DNA of 41,564 nt, from positions 1 to 41,564 of the forward strand of contig JAIBBZ010000017.1 in NCBI GenBank assembly GCA_019694435.1, read 5' to 3'. The notes under the pieces were generated by a model, which did no database searches, was not told the DNA's origin, and saw only the letters and a program-made list of their open reading frames with translations. The position numbers and the translations under genes were made by a program. Shown here one piece after another: positions 23,972 through 32,413 of the stretch. Source of the DNA: Pirellulales bacterium (lineage in GTDB: Bacteria; Planctomycetota; Planctomycetia; Pirellulales; JAEUIK01). How positions within the stretch are numbered: position 1 is the stretch's first letter; every line of letters starts with the position of its first letter.

Positions 23972-25258
23972 GTGACCGACTTGTTCGCCGAACTCCGCTG
24001 GCGCGGTTTGATCCATCAGATGACCGACGACGCCGGGCTGCCCAATTGGTTGGCCCAACAGCCGCGCGTGCTGTACGCCGGTTTCGATCCCACGGCGGAC
24101 AGCTTACATGTCGGGTCGCTCCTTGGCCTGTTGACGTTGCGGCGTTTTCAGCGCGCGGGCCATCGCCCGCTGCTGCTCGTCGGCGGGGCCACGGGCATGA
24201 TCGGCGATCCGACCGGAAAGAGCGAAGAGCGCAACTTGCTGTCCCTCGAAGCGCTCGAGGCCAACGTCGCAGGGATCAGCCAGCAGGCTCAGCGGTTTCT
24301 CGATTTTTCCGGCCCCAACGCGGCGCGGCTGGTGAACAACTTCGATTGGATGCGCAATTACAGTTACCTCGACTTCCTGCGCGACGTCGGCAAAAACTTT
24401 CCGGTCAACGTGATGCTGGCCAAGGATTCGGTCAAAGCCCGGCTCGAACGGAGCGACGCGGGCCTGAGCTACACCGAGTTCAGCTACATGCTGCTGCAGG
24501 CCTTCGATTTCGTGCACCTGCATCGCCAGTACGGCTGCGAATTGCAACTGGGCGGCAGCGACCAATGGGGCAACATCACGGCCGGCATCGACCTGGCTCG
24601 GCGCATGGACGGCAAGCAGCTCTTCGGGCTCACCTGGCCGCTGCTTACCAAGTCGGATGGCACGAAGATGGGCAAGACCGAGTCGGGCACGGTCTGGCTG
24701 GCTGCCGACCGCACGTCGCCCTACGCGTTCTTCCAGTACTGGATCAACGTCGAGGATTCCGACGCGGGCCGGTGCCTGCGGTTGCTGACTGATCTGTCCG
24801 AACCGGAGATCATGGCGCTCGACAAGCGCCGCACGGAAGCCCCCGAGGCTCGCGACAGCCAGCGCCGGCTGGCCGAGGAGCTGACCCGACTGGTCCACGG
24901 CGAGTCGGGTCTGCAAACGGCACAGCAGGCGACGGAGATCTTTTTCGGCGCCGAGATCGACAAGCTGTCCGACGTCGAACTGGTCGGTATCTTTGCAGAC
25001 GTCCCGAGCTGCGAGCTTTCAAGGTCGCAGCTCGATGGCGAGGGATTCAGCCTGATCGACGTACTGTGCCATTCGGGCCTGGCTGCGTCGAAGGGCGAGG
25101 CTCGTCGCACGATTCAACAGGGGGGGGCCTACGTCAATAATCGCCGCGTGGCGAACATCGATGCCCGGGTGACGGCCGCCGACCTGGCCAGCGAAACGAT
25201 GATCGTCTTGCGAGCCGGCAAGAAAAAATACGCTTTGCTGCGCTTCGCGGCCGTGTGA
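23972..25258 (+). CDS. tyrS: Tyrosyl-tRNA synthetase
   Basis: Class I aminoacyl-tRNA synthetase, 428 residues, that charges tRNA-Tyr. I chose the GTG preceded by AGGGA (8 bases) because it begins the conserved N-terminal helix; an earlier in-frame GTG would add 23 Arg/Pro-rich residues. The Tyr-AMP site has YAGFDPTADSLHVGS (HIGH motif as HVGS), GDPTGKSEERNLL and LQLGGSDQWGNITAG. The KMSKS loop reads DGTKMGKTESG, as in the bacterial TyrS group with KFGKT. The last 70 residues are an S4 RNA-binding domain (SLIDVLCHSGLAASKGEARR then GGAYVNNRRV). No T-box element is visible upstream. It probably ends the ispD operon. Confidence 0.96.
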   Translation: MTDLFAELRWRGLIHQMTDDAGLPNWLAQQPRVLYAGFDPTADSLHVGSLLGLLTLRRFQRAGHRPLLLVGGATGMIGDPTGKSEERNLLSLEALEANVAGISQQAQRFLDFSGPNAARLVNNFDWMRNYSYLDFLRDVGKNFPVNVMLAKDSVKARLERSDAGLSYTEFSYMLLQAFDFVHLHRQYGCELQLGGSDQWGNITAGIDLARRMDGKQLFGLTWPLLTKSDGTKMGKTESGTVWLAADRTSPYAFFQYWINVEDSDAGRCLRLLTDLSEPEIMALDKRRTEAPEARDSQRRLAEELTRLVHGESGLQTAQQATEIFFGAEIDKLSDVELVGIFADVPSCELSRSQLDGEGFSLIDVLCHSGLAASKGEARRTIQQGGAYVNNRRVANIDARVTAADLASETMIVLRAGKKKYALLRFAAV

Positions 25259-25367
25259 CGCGCGATTTCGGACAGTTGGTTTCTTTAGAATCTCGCCGAC
25301 TCAAAGAGCGCGACGAGCGCCGGCGGGCCGCAGCGGGAGTCCAACCAGGGAGTCCAGCAAAACACAC

Positions 25368-25401
25368 CGGCCGGAGCCGAGCACTCGCTCGACTCCGGCC
25401 G
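25368..25401. terminator. Strong GC hairpin between tyrS and the small-protein gene
   Basis: CGGCCGGAG pairs perfectly with CTCCGGCCG, and CGAG/CTCG continues the stem inside. It lies about 110 bases beyond the tyrS stop and about 80 bases beyond the convergent 71-residue gene, so it may serve both. On the minus strand a TTTT follows after a 5-base gap; on the plus strand GGTTT follows. Confidence 0.6.
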
Positions 25402-25479
25402 TCGGTGGTTTCGCTGCAGTTTTACGGGCGACCGTTGCGACCGATCGTGATCTGCCGGCGGCAGGCCCTCGCGGCGATC

Positions 25480-25695
25480 CTACTCCCGAGGACGGACCAC
25501 GCCGGTCAAGCCGGTGTAATCCGAGCGATCTTCCGGGTGCCACAGGGGCTGACCCAGCTCGATCCGCCGCGCCAGAATCGCAATCTTGTCCGGCGAACCT
25601 GCCGGAGCCTCGGTGGGGCAAAAATCCTCGGAAGCCGACGGCACAAAGTCCTCATCGTGCCCGCACTCTTGAATGGCCTCAAACACATTCCGCAT
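25480..25695 (-). CDS. Small conserved-looking planctomycete protein (71 aa)
   Basis: A short acidic protein beginning MRNVFEAIQECGHDEDF. GGAGA lies 9 bases before the chosen ATG, and codon use is like the neighbours. The second half has the pattern PAGSPDKIAILARRIELG then QPLWHPEDR, which I associate with short planctomycete proteins, although I cannot name the family. There is no signal peptide, membrane segment or metal motif; two cysteines (C11 and C28) are present. Standing alone between two intergenic regions, it has its own transcript and possibly the hairpin terminator downstream. Function unknown. Confidence 0.72.
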   Translation of the reverse strand: MRNVFEAIQECGHDEDFVPSASEDFCPTEAPAGSPDKIAILARRIELGQPLWHPEDRSDYTGLTGVVRPRE

Positions 25696-26181
25696 CGCGT
25701 TAACTCTCCGACCCACAAAACGACTAACGATCAACGCTGCGATCGGCCACAGGGGCGATCCTGCCGCTTTCCGCAGGTGCGGTGCGGCACTCGGACGCGA
25801 TTGACACGACCTGCCGTGAGAAACGATCTCGCAGCAAGGTCTGCCGTGCAGTGCGTCAGCAGAGTTGCCTGGTTGGTTGGCGACGCCGAATTTCGGACAC
25901 GGTGGGTCTGGCTTTCCGTCCGAAAGCGGTGTGCTTAGTGAGGCAGTCGCCGCCAGGGGGTAAACAACCGATTCTTAGCAGAACGCCCCAAATGTCAAGC
26001 AAATTGGCGAGTGGCGTTTTGTCGCACAAGCAGAAAACACCGCCGTTTGCCGCGAAAATCCGTAGAAACCTTCAGGTTTACCGCGCCGGGACCTCGCGCC
26101 GCTGGTTGCACCCGAAAAGCCGCTGTGCGGTCATTTTTCTTGACCGAGTCCTCTGACCCAAGAACGGGCCAAAGCGGCAAC
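25696..26181. other. Long intergenic region between two small minus-strand genes
   Basis: 486 bases, noticeably more AT-rich in its second half than the coding DNA, with no believable gene. It must contain the promoter of the 71-residue gene and the end of the 69-residue gene. A CGGTCA-(7)-TGACCG hairpin (26128-26146) lies 35-55 bases past the latter's stop and could be part of a terminator. I see no clear promoter boxes. Confidence 0.45.
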
Positions 26182-26391
26182 TCACGACGGCGCGGGGCGA
26201 GCGTCTGTGGGCTCGTTCGGAGCGGGCTCGTCGGTCTGATGACGCGCGTCGAACTCCTGCGTCAGCACCGAGGGGCACACGTCTTCGACGCCGCAATGCG
26301 GGCACACCAGACGGATCAGGTCGGAACTGCTCAGCTTCAGGTCGTGTTGCTGGCACACGCGATAGAGCTGTTTGAGATGCTCGCAGGTCAT
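26182..26391 (-). CDS. Small zinc-ribbon-like protein (69 aa)
   Basis: Begins MTCEHLKQLYRVCQQHDL, with GGAGA 7 bases upstream of the ATG. A CPHCG knuckle followed by VEDVCP gives a possible CxxC...C metal site (with C3 or C13 as a fourth ligand). The N-terminal half is helical and the last 20 residues are a Pro/Asp/Glu-rich tail. No family is recognised. It may be a regulator or RNA/DNA-binding adaptor; this is a guess from the zinc-ribbon look. It diverges from yjbQ, sharing about 125 bases of upstream DNA. Confidence 0.7.
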   Translation of the reverse strand: MTCEHLKQLYRVCQQHDLKLSSSDLIRLVCPHCGVEDVCPSVLTQEFDARHQTDEPAPNEPTDARPAPS

Positions 26392-26517
26392 GCTGGTTTC
26401 TCCGCTGGTCCAGACGTGTCAACCTCGCAGCGGCCCCTCGGCCGCGACCATGATATCTTACCGGTTACCCATTGCTGCGGGTTATTTGCGATTTGTCCGG
26501 GCCGGGGAGAGGGGGCC

Positions 26518-26934
26518 ATGGCGTGGTACCAGGCCGAAATTCAGTTACCAAGGCTCGGCCGTGGTTGTCATTTGATCACGCCACGCGTGCTGGCTGCGAT
26601 ACCCGAACTGGGGCGATGCCGCGTGGGACTGCTGCATGTGTTCATTCAGCACACCTCTGCATCGCTGACACTCAACGAAAACGCTGACCCCGACGTTCCC
26701 CGCGACTTGGCCGCAGCGCTCGATCGCCTGGCGCCGGAAGACGCGCCCTATCGCCACACCTGCGAGGGCCCCGACGACATGCCCGCGCATGTCAAGACGG
26801 CACTCACCGATACCAATCTGACGATTCCGGTGCGGGGCGGCCGGCTCTGTCTGGGAATCTGGCAAGGCATCTACCTCTGCGAACACCGCGACCGCGCCAC
26901 GGCGGGTGATTGCCACCCTGCAGGGCGAGTTTGA
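26518..26934 (+). CDS. yjbQ: YjbQ/UPF0047 family protein, C-terminus frameshifted
   Basis: Member of the YjbQ family (secondary thiamine-phosphate synthase activity reported for some). GGGGAGAGGGGG precedes the ATG. Conserved pieces are LLHVFIQHTSASLTLNENAD, GPDDMPAHVK, LTIPVRGGRL and IWQGIYLCEHRDR; the conserved His, Glu and Asp residues are all present. After EHRDR the frame gives ATAGDCHPAGRV-stop, but the +1 frame from 26894 reads APRRVIATLQGEFDGV to a stop at 26944, which is the expected family ending (RRVxxTLQGE). So either two bases were lost from a GC repeat or one was gained at about 26893-26900. All catalytic-looking residues lie before the break. It may be a sequencing error or a recent mutation. 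Confidence 0.88.
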   Translation: MAWYQAEIQLPRLGRGCHLITPRVLAAIPELGRCRVGLLHVFIQHTSASLTLNENADPDVPRDLAAALDRLAPEDAPYRHTCEGPDDMPAHVKTALTDTNLTIPVRGGRLCLGIWQGIYLCEHRDRATAGDCHPAGRV

Positions 26935-26965
26935 CGGAGTCTGAACCTGTCGCGCCTGCCAGGCG

Positions 26966-28036
26966 TCAGGCCTGCCAGACCAGCCGCCGTCCGGACAGGA
27001 TCTGTGCCAGGTCGTCGAACCAGGCCTCGATATAATTGGCCTGGTTCGCGTTTCGGTCGATGTGCTCGAGCGTCGCCAGGCAACGCTCGGTCGCGGCCAT
27101 CGCGGTATCGACGTCGAGCCCGTGGCGAAAGAGCGTGGCCAGCGACGCGTCGAGTTCCGGGTCGCCCGCGTGCGTCGAGCCGCTCGCTTGGCGCACCGAC
27201 TGCCGGAACAACTCCAAGGCAAAGATCACGCCGCGCCGCGCCCTTGCGCGGCGTAGCGGCGCCTCTTTGCCTGCGGCATCGACGAACTGGGTGAACTGCG
27301 CCACCGCCGCCCGCGCGTCGAGTCGCGGGGCCACGAGCAGCGCGAACAACTCGCGGCGAAACTCCCATAGCTCTTCGTCGCACAATTCGAGCGCCAGTTG
27401 CAGGCTGCCTTCGCCATAAGCGGCCACGCGCTCGGCCGTGGCCTGATCGGGAACATGGCCGCCTGCGACGAGTAATGCCGTGACGTCGCTCGCAGTCAGG
27501 GGCCGAAAGCGCACGATCTGGCTCCGCGAGCGGATCGTCGGCAACTGTTTCTCGGCCGAAGTGCCGACCAGGATGATGACCGAATGGGGCGGCGGTTCTT
27601 CGAGCGTCTTCAACAGAGCATTCGCCCCTTCGACATTCAAATCGTCGGCGTCGTCGATCACGGCGACCTTGTATCCCCCCATGAACGGCCGCAGCGCGAT
27701 GTCGTGGCAAAGACCTTCGCGCATCCGCTTGTCGTCGGGCCCCACCAGCAGGTCCAGCGGAATGCTGCTCTTGTCGGCCGGTTTGGCCACGAGCATCAAG
27801 TCGGGATGCGAGCGCGATAGCACCTGCACGCAGCCGGTGCACTCGCCGCAGGGGTCGAGCGCCTCGGGAGACCGCCGCTGGCACAGCAGCGTTTGGGCCA
27901 GCTTCAACGCAAACGACCGCTTGCCCACGCCCGGTGGGCCAACGAACAAAAACGTGCTGGCGAGGCTGTCCTGGGCCAGCGCGCGACGGAACTGTTCGAC
28001 GACGTAGTCCTGGCCGCGAATTCCCTGCCAGCTCAC
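26966..28036 (-). CDS. holB: DNA polymerase III delta' subunit (clamp loader)
   Basis: AAA+ subunit of the clamp loader that places the beta sliding clamp on DNA; 356 residues. The start is GTG, whose GTGA overlaps the tmk stop, so translation is coupled. Walker A is GPPGVGKR (33-40), unlike E. coli HolB where it is degenerate. The zinc-binding cysteines are LLC ... PCGECTGC (C-x10-C-x2-C-x2-C). The Walker B-like DDADDLNVEGANALLKTLEE and the sensor-1 TIRSRSQIVRF follow. The C-terminal domain is helical. An intact Walker A could also suit a gamma/tau subunit (DnaX), but the length, lack of a long C-terminal part and linkage to tmk fit HolB. Confidence 0.93.
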   Translation of the reverse strand: MSWQGIRGQDYVVEQFRRALAQDSLASTFLFVGPPGVGKRSFALKLAQTLLCQRRSPEALDPCGECTGCVQVLSRSHPDLMLVAKPADKSSIPLDLLVGPDDKRMREGLCHDIALRPFMGGYKVAVIDDADDLNVEGANALLKTLEEPPPHSVIILVGTSAEKQLPTIRSRSQIVRFRPLTASDVTALLVAGGHVPDQATAERVAAYGEGSLQLALELCDEELWEFRRELFALLVAPRLDARAAVAQFTQFVDAAGKEAPLRRARARRGVIFALELFRQSVRQASGSTHAGDPELDASLATLFRHGLDVDTAMAATERCLATLEHIDRNANQANYIEAWFDDLAQILSGRRLVWQA

Positions 28037-28689
28037 GGCGTCGCTCCTGCGCGGCGGGACGGCGGTTGGGCCAGGAGCTTCGCGACCTGCGCGCGAATCG
28101 CCGCGTGGACCGCGTCGATCGATTCGGCCGCGTCGATCCAGGCGATCCGCGCCGGATCGTGATCAGCCTCGGCGCGAAATCCCGCACGCAACCGGCGCCG
28201 GAAATCGTCGCCCTGCTGTTCCATGCGGTCGGTCGAGCGCTGCTGGGCAATCCGCGCGGCCGACAGGTCTTCGGGCAGGTCGAGCACGAGCGTCAAATCG
28301 GGCGCAAGTCCTCCGGTTGCCACGCGACCGATCTCGCGCAGCTCTTCGACGTCGAGCCCGCCGGCGTATCCCTGGTAGACGAGATTCGCCAGCAGGTACC
28401 GGTCGGAGATGACCGTGCGGCCGGCCGCCAGCGCTGGGCGAATCAGTTCGTCGACCAATTGGGCCCGCGCCGCCATGTACAGCAGCATTTCCGCGCGTCG
28501 CGAAAGCCCCACGGTGTCGGTCGACAGCAGGATTGCGCGGATTTGTTCGCCCACGGCGGTGCTGCCGGGATCACGGCAGGTGAGCACGTCGTGGCCCAAC
28601 GAGCGCAGCCACGCGACGAGCAGTTCGAGCTGCGTCGTTTTGCCGGCGCCGTCGATGCCGTCGAGCGAGAGAAAGCAACCGCGATTCAT
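28033..28689 (-). CDS. tmk: Thymidylate kinase
   Basis: Phosphorylates dTMP to dTDP using ATP. It is 218 residues, normal for the family. The start MNRGCFLSLDGIDG was chosen because it begins the first beta strand; an extended frame upstream is not conserved-looking. The P-loop is GIDGAGKTTQ (11-18), the DRY-type motif is ISDRYLLANLVYQGYAGG, and the LID region carries the Arg-rich RIAQQRSTDRMEQQGDDFRRR. Its stop overlaps the holB start by 4 bases (GTGA), the tmk-holB pair known from many bacteria. The upstream WYL regulator gene is 94 bases away. Confidence 0.95.
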   Translation of the reverse strand: MNRGCFLSLDGIDGAGKTTQLELLVAWLRSLGHDVLTCRDPGSTAVGEQIRAILLSTDTVGLSRRAEMLLYMAARAQLVDELIRPALAAGRTVISDRYLLANLVYQGYAGGLDVEELREIGRVATGGLAPDLTLVLDLPEDLSAARIAQQRSTDRMEQQGDDFRRRLRAGFRAEADHDPARIAWIDAAESIDAVHAAIRAQVAKLLAQPPSRRAGATP

Positions 28690-28783
28690 GCCCTGCCACA
28701 GCCGCAAAGGAACGGAGCCCGGCCGCATTGTAGAAGAGGCCTCGCCGGGGGCGTAGTAGGCCGCCGGGCCAATTCCCCGCCGC

Positions 28784-29800
28784 TCAACGGTCGTTGCGCC
28801 GCCGCGGCGCATCGGGGGGCGGTTCGCGGCCGATTCGGTAGTGTTCGGCCATTTTCCGGACTCGGCCCGCGATCAGCTCGCGCAAAGCACTTGGCTGCAG
28901 CACCTCGGCCTGATCGCCATAGCCCAGGATCCACCAACTGATCTCATGCAGCCCGCTGACGCGCACGTGAAAATCCATCGTGCCGTCCTCGTTCCAGGCG
29001 ACTCGCTGGGTCTTGTGCCAGGCCACCTCGGCCACGTTTTGGGCCACTTGTTTCTGGAACCGGATGACGACGTCCTGGTCCTTGCCCCGCTCGGGAATCA
29101 AGTGCCAGGCGTTGCGCAGATAGCGGTCGAGATGGAACCCTCGCGGCACCTGGTATCGATCGTCGGTGGTTTCCAGCCGGAGGATACGCCCGATGTTGAA
29201 GGTGCGCGTGGCGCGATGCAGCGACGAACGGCCGATGATGTACCAGCTCCGGCGGCTGAACATCAGGCGATAGGGGCTCAGCCTAGTGCGGATCTGCGTC
29301 CATTCGGTCAGGCTGTCGTACTCGATGCGCACGCACCGCCGCGCGGCAATGGCGGCGACCAGTTGGTCGAAGTGATCCTGCCCGGTGGTCAGCGGGTTGC
29401 GCGGCGGGAGCGAGATGTCGATCGCGCCGCTGACGGCTTGCAGATAGTCGCGCAGCCGCGCAGGAAACACGCTTTCCAGTTTGAGCGCAGCACTCTGGGC
29501 CGCGGTCAGGAACGGAACGCCCTTGTGATTGCCCGCCTGCTGGCAGAGCAGGATCAGGGCCAGCGCTTCCTGTGGCGAGAAGCTCGTCGCCGGCAGCAGA
29601 AATGGCTCAGGGATGCGGTAATGTTGCGACCGGTCGTCGAAGACCAGCGGGACACCCGCTTGCCGCAGTACATCGAGGTCGCGAAAGATGGTCCGGCGAC
29701 TGACGCCGCATTCCAGCGCCAGCGAGGCCGTGTTATGGCCGCGTCCACCCTGTAGCAGGTGCACCAGTCGGAGCAGCCGCGTCACGCGCTCGAGATTCAT
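28784..29800 (-). CDS. WYL-domain helix-turn-helix transcriptional regulator
   Basis: A 338-residue regulator. The N-terminal winged HTH (residues 1-60: ALECGVSRRTIFRDLDVLRQ) is of the DeoR-like type common in this family. The WYL domain follows, with the characteristic RRSWYIIGRSSLH and FNIGRILRLE, and a C-terminal extension (HFHVRVSGLHEISWWILGYG pattern) ends in REPPPDAPRRR. WYL domains bind ligands, possibly nucleic-acid pieces or nucleotides, and often control DNA-damage or phage-defence genes; no defence genes are adjacent here. The ATG chosen lies 68 bases inside the 3' end of the upstream TolC-like gene; a TTG start 24 bases earlier is possible. There is no clear ribosome-binding site, which fits translational coupling. 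Confidence 0.88.
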   Translation of the reverse strand: MNLERVTRLLRLVHLLQGGRGHNTASLALECGVSRRTIFRDLDVLRQAGVPLVFDDRSQHYRIPEPFLLPATSFSPQEALALILLCQQAGNHKGVPFLTAAQSAALKLESVFPARLRDYLQAVSGAIDISLPPRNPLTTGQDHFDQLVAAIAARRCVRIEYDSLTEWTQIRTRLSPYRLMFSRRSWYIIGRSSLHRATRTFNIGRILRLETTDDRYQVPRGFHLDRYLRNAWHLIPERGKDQDVVIRFQKQVAQNVAEVAWHKTQRVAWNEDGTMDFHVRVSGLHEISWWILGYGDQAEVLQPSALRELIAGRVRKMAEHYRIGREPPPDAPRRRNDR

Positions 29801-32108
29801 ACGGCCGAATGGCTTGCGGTCCAAGGTTCAGCGGCTGCGGAGCCTCGGCCGCGGCCGGTGTCCCGAACTGCGGCTGATTGAATGAGGCCGGCTGCACGGC
29901 CGGGTCGGCCGACGGCGAGATTCCTGGTTGTTCTCCCGGGAGTCCTAGTTTACCCCAACTGAACGATGATTGCTGCGTGCCGACCGGCATTTCGGCCGAC
30001 GCGCGACGCACGCCCGGCTGCGGCAGCCGGCCCATCGGCGAGCCGTTCAGCAGCGGCGGCTCGTTCGTCGGTTCGACCGGGGTGGGCTGCATCTGTTCGC
30101 CGGGCACGATCGTTTCGTAGCTGCCTTCGGCGGGCTGATGCGGACCGCCGATCGTGGCGTTCGGGCCAATCTGCTGGTACGGGCCGCGGCTCATCACCGA
30201 CGGACGCGTGTAGCCGTAGTTCATGTAGAAGCTCGCGTCGCGTTCGCGGGCACGCTTCTGTGCGTCGAAGTAGGCCTTGCCGGGCCAGGGACCTTCGGCC
30301 AGGTAAACGCCGTTGTATTCGAGCAGTGAGCCCTTGCGCAGGTGCATCTGGGCAATCGCCTTGTTGTAGGCGGTGATTGCCTGGAAGTAAGCGCTTTCGG
30401 CATCGGCCAGCCGGCGTTGTGCGTCGAGCAACAGGTCGAGCGTCACGGCACCGACGTTGAATCGCACCTGTGCGGCCCGCACTTCGTCCACCGCGGCCAC
30501 GCGGCGGTTGTACTGGGTGACGGCCGTGGCATAGGTCAACTCCAATTGCCGTTTGGCTTCGCTCAACAGGTGCGAGAGCTCGAGTTCCTGGTCCTGCAAC
30601 ACGGCCCGCTCGCGTGCCAGTTGCAACTGGGCATTGCGGACCGACGACATGGCCTGGCGGAAGCCGATCGGAACCTGCAATTGCAGTCCCAATTGCCATT
30701 CCTCGAAGTTGCCGTCGAACAGGGTGGAGTAGGCGTCGGTGCCTAGCAAGGCGGCGCTACCGCTCGATTCGTTCACACCGAAGCCCTTACCGTTCGGGTC
30801 GATCAGGTCGTCGCCCAAGCCCATCCAGCGATATGTTCCCAAGGCATCCAACCGCGGCAGCAGGAAGTTGCGCGAGGCGACCAATTCCAGTTCTCGCTGC
30901 TTGACGCGGAACTTCTGGCGGCGCAATTCCGCGCTGCGGGTCAGGGCCTCGGAGTGGATTTCGTACCAATCGAAGGTCGCTTCGGCCACGGTCGGTTCGT
31001 CGCTGGGCCGAATCAACCGTCCGTCGGTGGCGGCCAGGCCCATCAAGTACCGGAGCCGGTTTTCCACGCCGTAGAGCCGCGACAGCGCCTCTTGGACCTG
31101 GCCGCGGAACAGGTAGTACTGTTCGCGGGCCTGGGCTTCGTTTTCGAGTTCGCCGCCCTTGGCGCCTTCGTCGCGCAACGCGGCAACCTTGCGCCAGGTT
31201 TCCAGCGCGCTGTCGCGCCCGGCCAGCACGGCGTCCAATTGGCGATAGGCAAAGTACAAGTCCCAGTAGGAGATCTCGACGTCGCTGACCAGGTTGCGAA
31301 TGCTGAGCTCGAAGTCGGCCAGCGAAACGTCCATGTTGATGCGGGCAATCATCACACCGTTGCTGAAGAAGAAGCCCGGCTGAGCGTTGGGACCGGCGAT
31401 GCGGTTGAACTCGACGCCGGCGCCTTGCAACAACGGCTGGCGGAACGTGGCCTCGAAGTTGACGTTCCAGTCGCTGGGAATGGCCCGCGACGGGTTGTTG
31501 TTCCACTCATAGGCCACGTTGTGGGCGAACGACATCGTACCGCCCGTGGCGTTGATCTTTTGCAAAGTGGTCTGGAAGGTGCCCAGGTCTTGCTTGAAGA
31601 CCGGCGCGAAGAGCAAACCACCGACCCCGCCGATGTTCACCGGCCGGTCGTTGCGCTGCCAGGTCACGTTGCTTCGTAACTGGGCGTCGAACGCGCTGAG
31701 CGCGGCTTCCACACCGCGAATGGGGTTGGTCTCGACCAAGGCCGGCCCGTAGACCGTGACCGAACTGTCGGCCAGACGCAGCAGCACGTCGCTGGGCAGG
31801 TCCGAACGCCCGTTGATCGTGCGCACGACCTTGCTGTTGGCTAGCGTGATTTGAATGGCCTCTTCCAAACGCAGATCCCAGATCTCGCGGGCATCGGCGT
31901 TGCTCAAAGTGAGCGGCGGCAGAGCGCCCTCGACCTCGGCCAGCGTGCAGGTGTGGTCGTCTGGGTACTCGATCTCCGTGGCGACGCCCTTGTAGTGCGA
32001 AAGGTCGCCGTCTTCGAACAGGTAGGCCGGCTGGACGGGGTGGCAGCCCGTCAAGAAGGCTACCGTGACGAGCAACCAGGCGACGTTCCGTTGCACTTGC
32101 CGGCTCAT
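29733..32108 (-). CDS. TolC-like outer-membrane efflux lipoprotein with long C-terminal extension
   Basis: A 791-residue outer-membrane channel protein. The start MSRQVQRNVAWLL leads into a lipoprotein signal with lipobox LTGC (C22), AGGA lying 10 bases upstream of the ATG. The body has the TolC/OEP alternation of long helices and beta pieces: N-terminal DLRLEEAIQITLANS, the coiled-coil ELENEAQAREQYYLFRGQVQ, LQVPIGFRQAMSSVRNAQL then ARERAVLQDQELELSHLLSE, and AVTLDLLLDAQRRLADAES. It probably forms a trimeric channel with an unlinked inner-membrane pump. The last 150 residues (GPYQQIGPNATIGG...) are Pro/Gln-rich and have no counterpart in TolC. The end overlaps the WYL regulator start by 68 bases. 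Confidence 0.9.
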   Translation of the reverse strand: MSRQVQRNVAWLLVTVAFLTGCHPVQPAYLFEDGDLSHYKGVATEIEYPDDHTCTLAEVEGALPPLTLSNADAREIWDLRLEEAIQITLANSKVVRTINGRSDLPSDVLLRLADSSVTVYGPALVETNPIRGVEAALSAFDAQLRSNVTWQRNDRPVNIGGVGGLLFAPVFKQDLGTFQTTLQKINATGGTMSFAHNVAYEWNNNPSRAIPSDWNVNFEATFRQPLLQGAGVEFNRIAGPNAQPGFFFSNGVMIARINMDVSLADFELSIRNLVSDVEISYWDLYFAYRQLDAVLAGRDSALETWRKVAALRDEGAKGGELENEAQAREQYYLFRGQVQEALSRLYGVENRLRYLMGLAATDGRLIRPSDEPTVAEATFDWYEIHSEALTRSAELRRQKFRVKQRELELVASRNFLLPRLDALGTYRWMGLGDDLIDPNGKGFGVNESSGSAALLGTDAYSTLFDGNFEEWQLGLQLQVPIGFRQAMSSVRNAQLQLARERAVLQDQELELSHLLSEAKRQLELTYATAVTQYNRRVAAVDEVRAAQVRFNVGAVTLDLLLDAQRRLADAESAYFQAITAYNKAIAQMHLRKGSLLEYNGVYLAEGPWPGKAYFDAQKRARERDASFYMNYGYTRPSVMSRGPYQQIGPNATIGGPHQPAEGSYETIVPGEQMQPTPVEPTNEPPLLNGSPMGRLPQPGVRRASAEMPVGTQQSSFSWGKLGLPGEQPGISPSADPAVQPASFNQPQFGTPAAAEAPQPLNLGPQAIRPYESRARDAAAPTGAPATGWTRP

Positions 32109-32413
32109 TGAGTCGCATCCTGCATAGGAGAGGAGGGATGGCCACGGCCACTGGGGCCGCAAACTCTGCGCATTCCCTCCAACCGGGAATAATGGCAGGC
32201 TTCATATCGACCTCCCCGACGCGAGACTTGGAAAAATCCGCGCGATTGATAAGGTTCAACTGACCGACAAGCTTTTCGCAGAACGCGCATACCCCTCGTC
32301 TTGCGAGGGCGGCGGCGAATGCTGGCGTCGGAGCACGCTGTCGAGCCAGCTAGCAGTCGGCGCGGAAGCCGGTACAGCCCAACGGGCCGTTGCGCGCGGC
32401 GCGCGGGCGCTGA
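32109..32413. other. Intergenic region upstream of the TolC-like gene
   Basis: 305 bases between two minus-strand genes. It should contain the promoter of the TolC-like gene, but I could not pick a -10/-35 pair. A GC-rich self-complementary stretch (around 32391-32409) just past the 158-residue gene might be part of a terminator. No gene is visible. Confidence 0.4.

Noticed and set aside
25259..26517. A mobile element or CRISPR array in the AT-richer region around the small genes
   Set aside because: No inverted terminal repeats, transposase fragments or regular direct repeats were found; only isolated hairpins.
26871..28250. A 459-codon minus-strand frame across holB and tmk
   Set aside because: It overlaps two genes in the wrong frame and gives an Arg/Pro-rich product; holB and tmk account for the strand completely.
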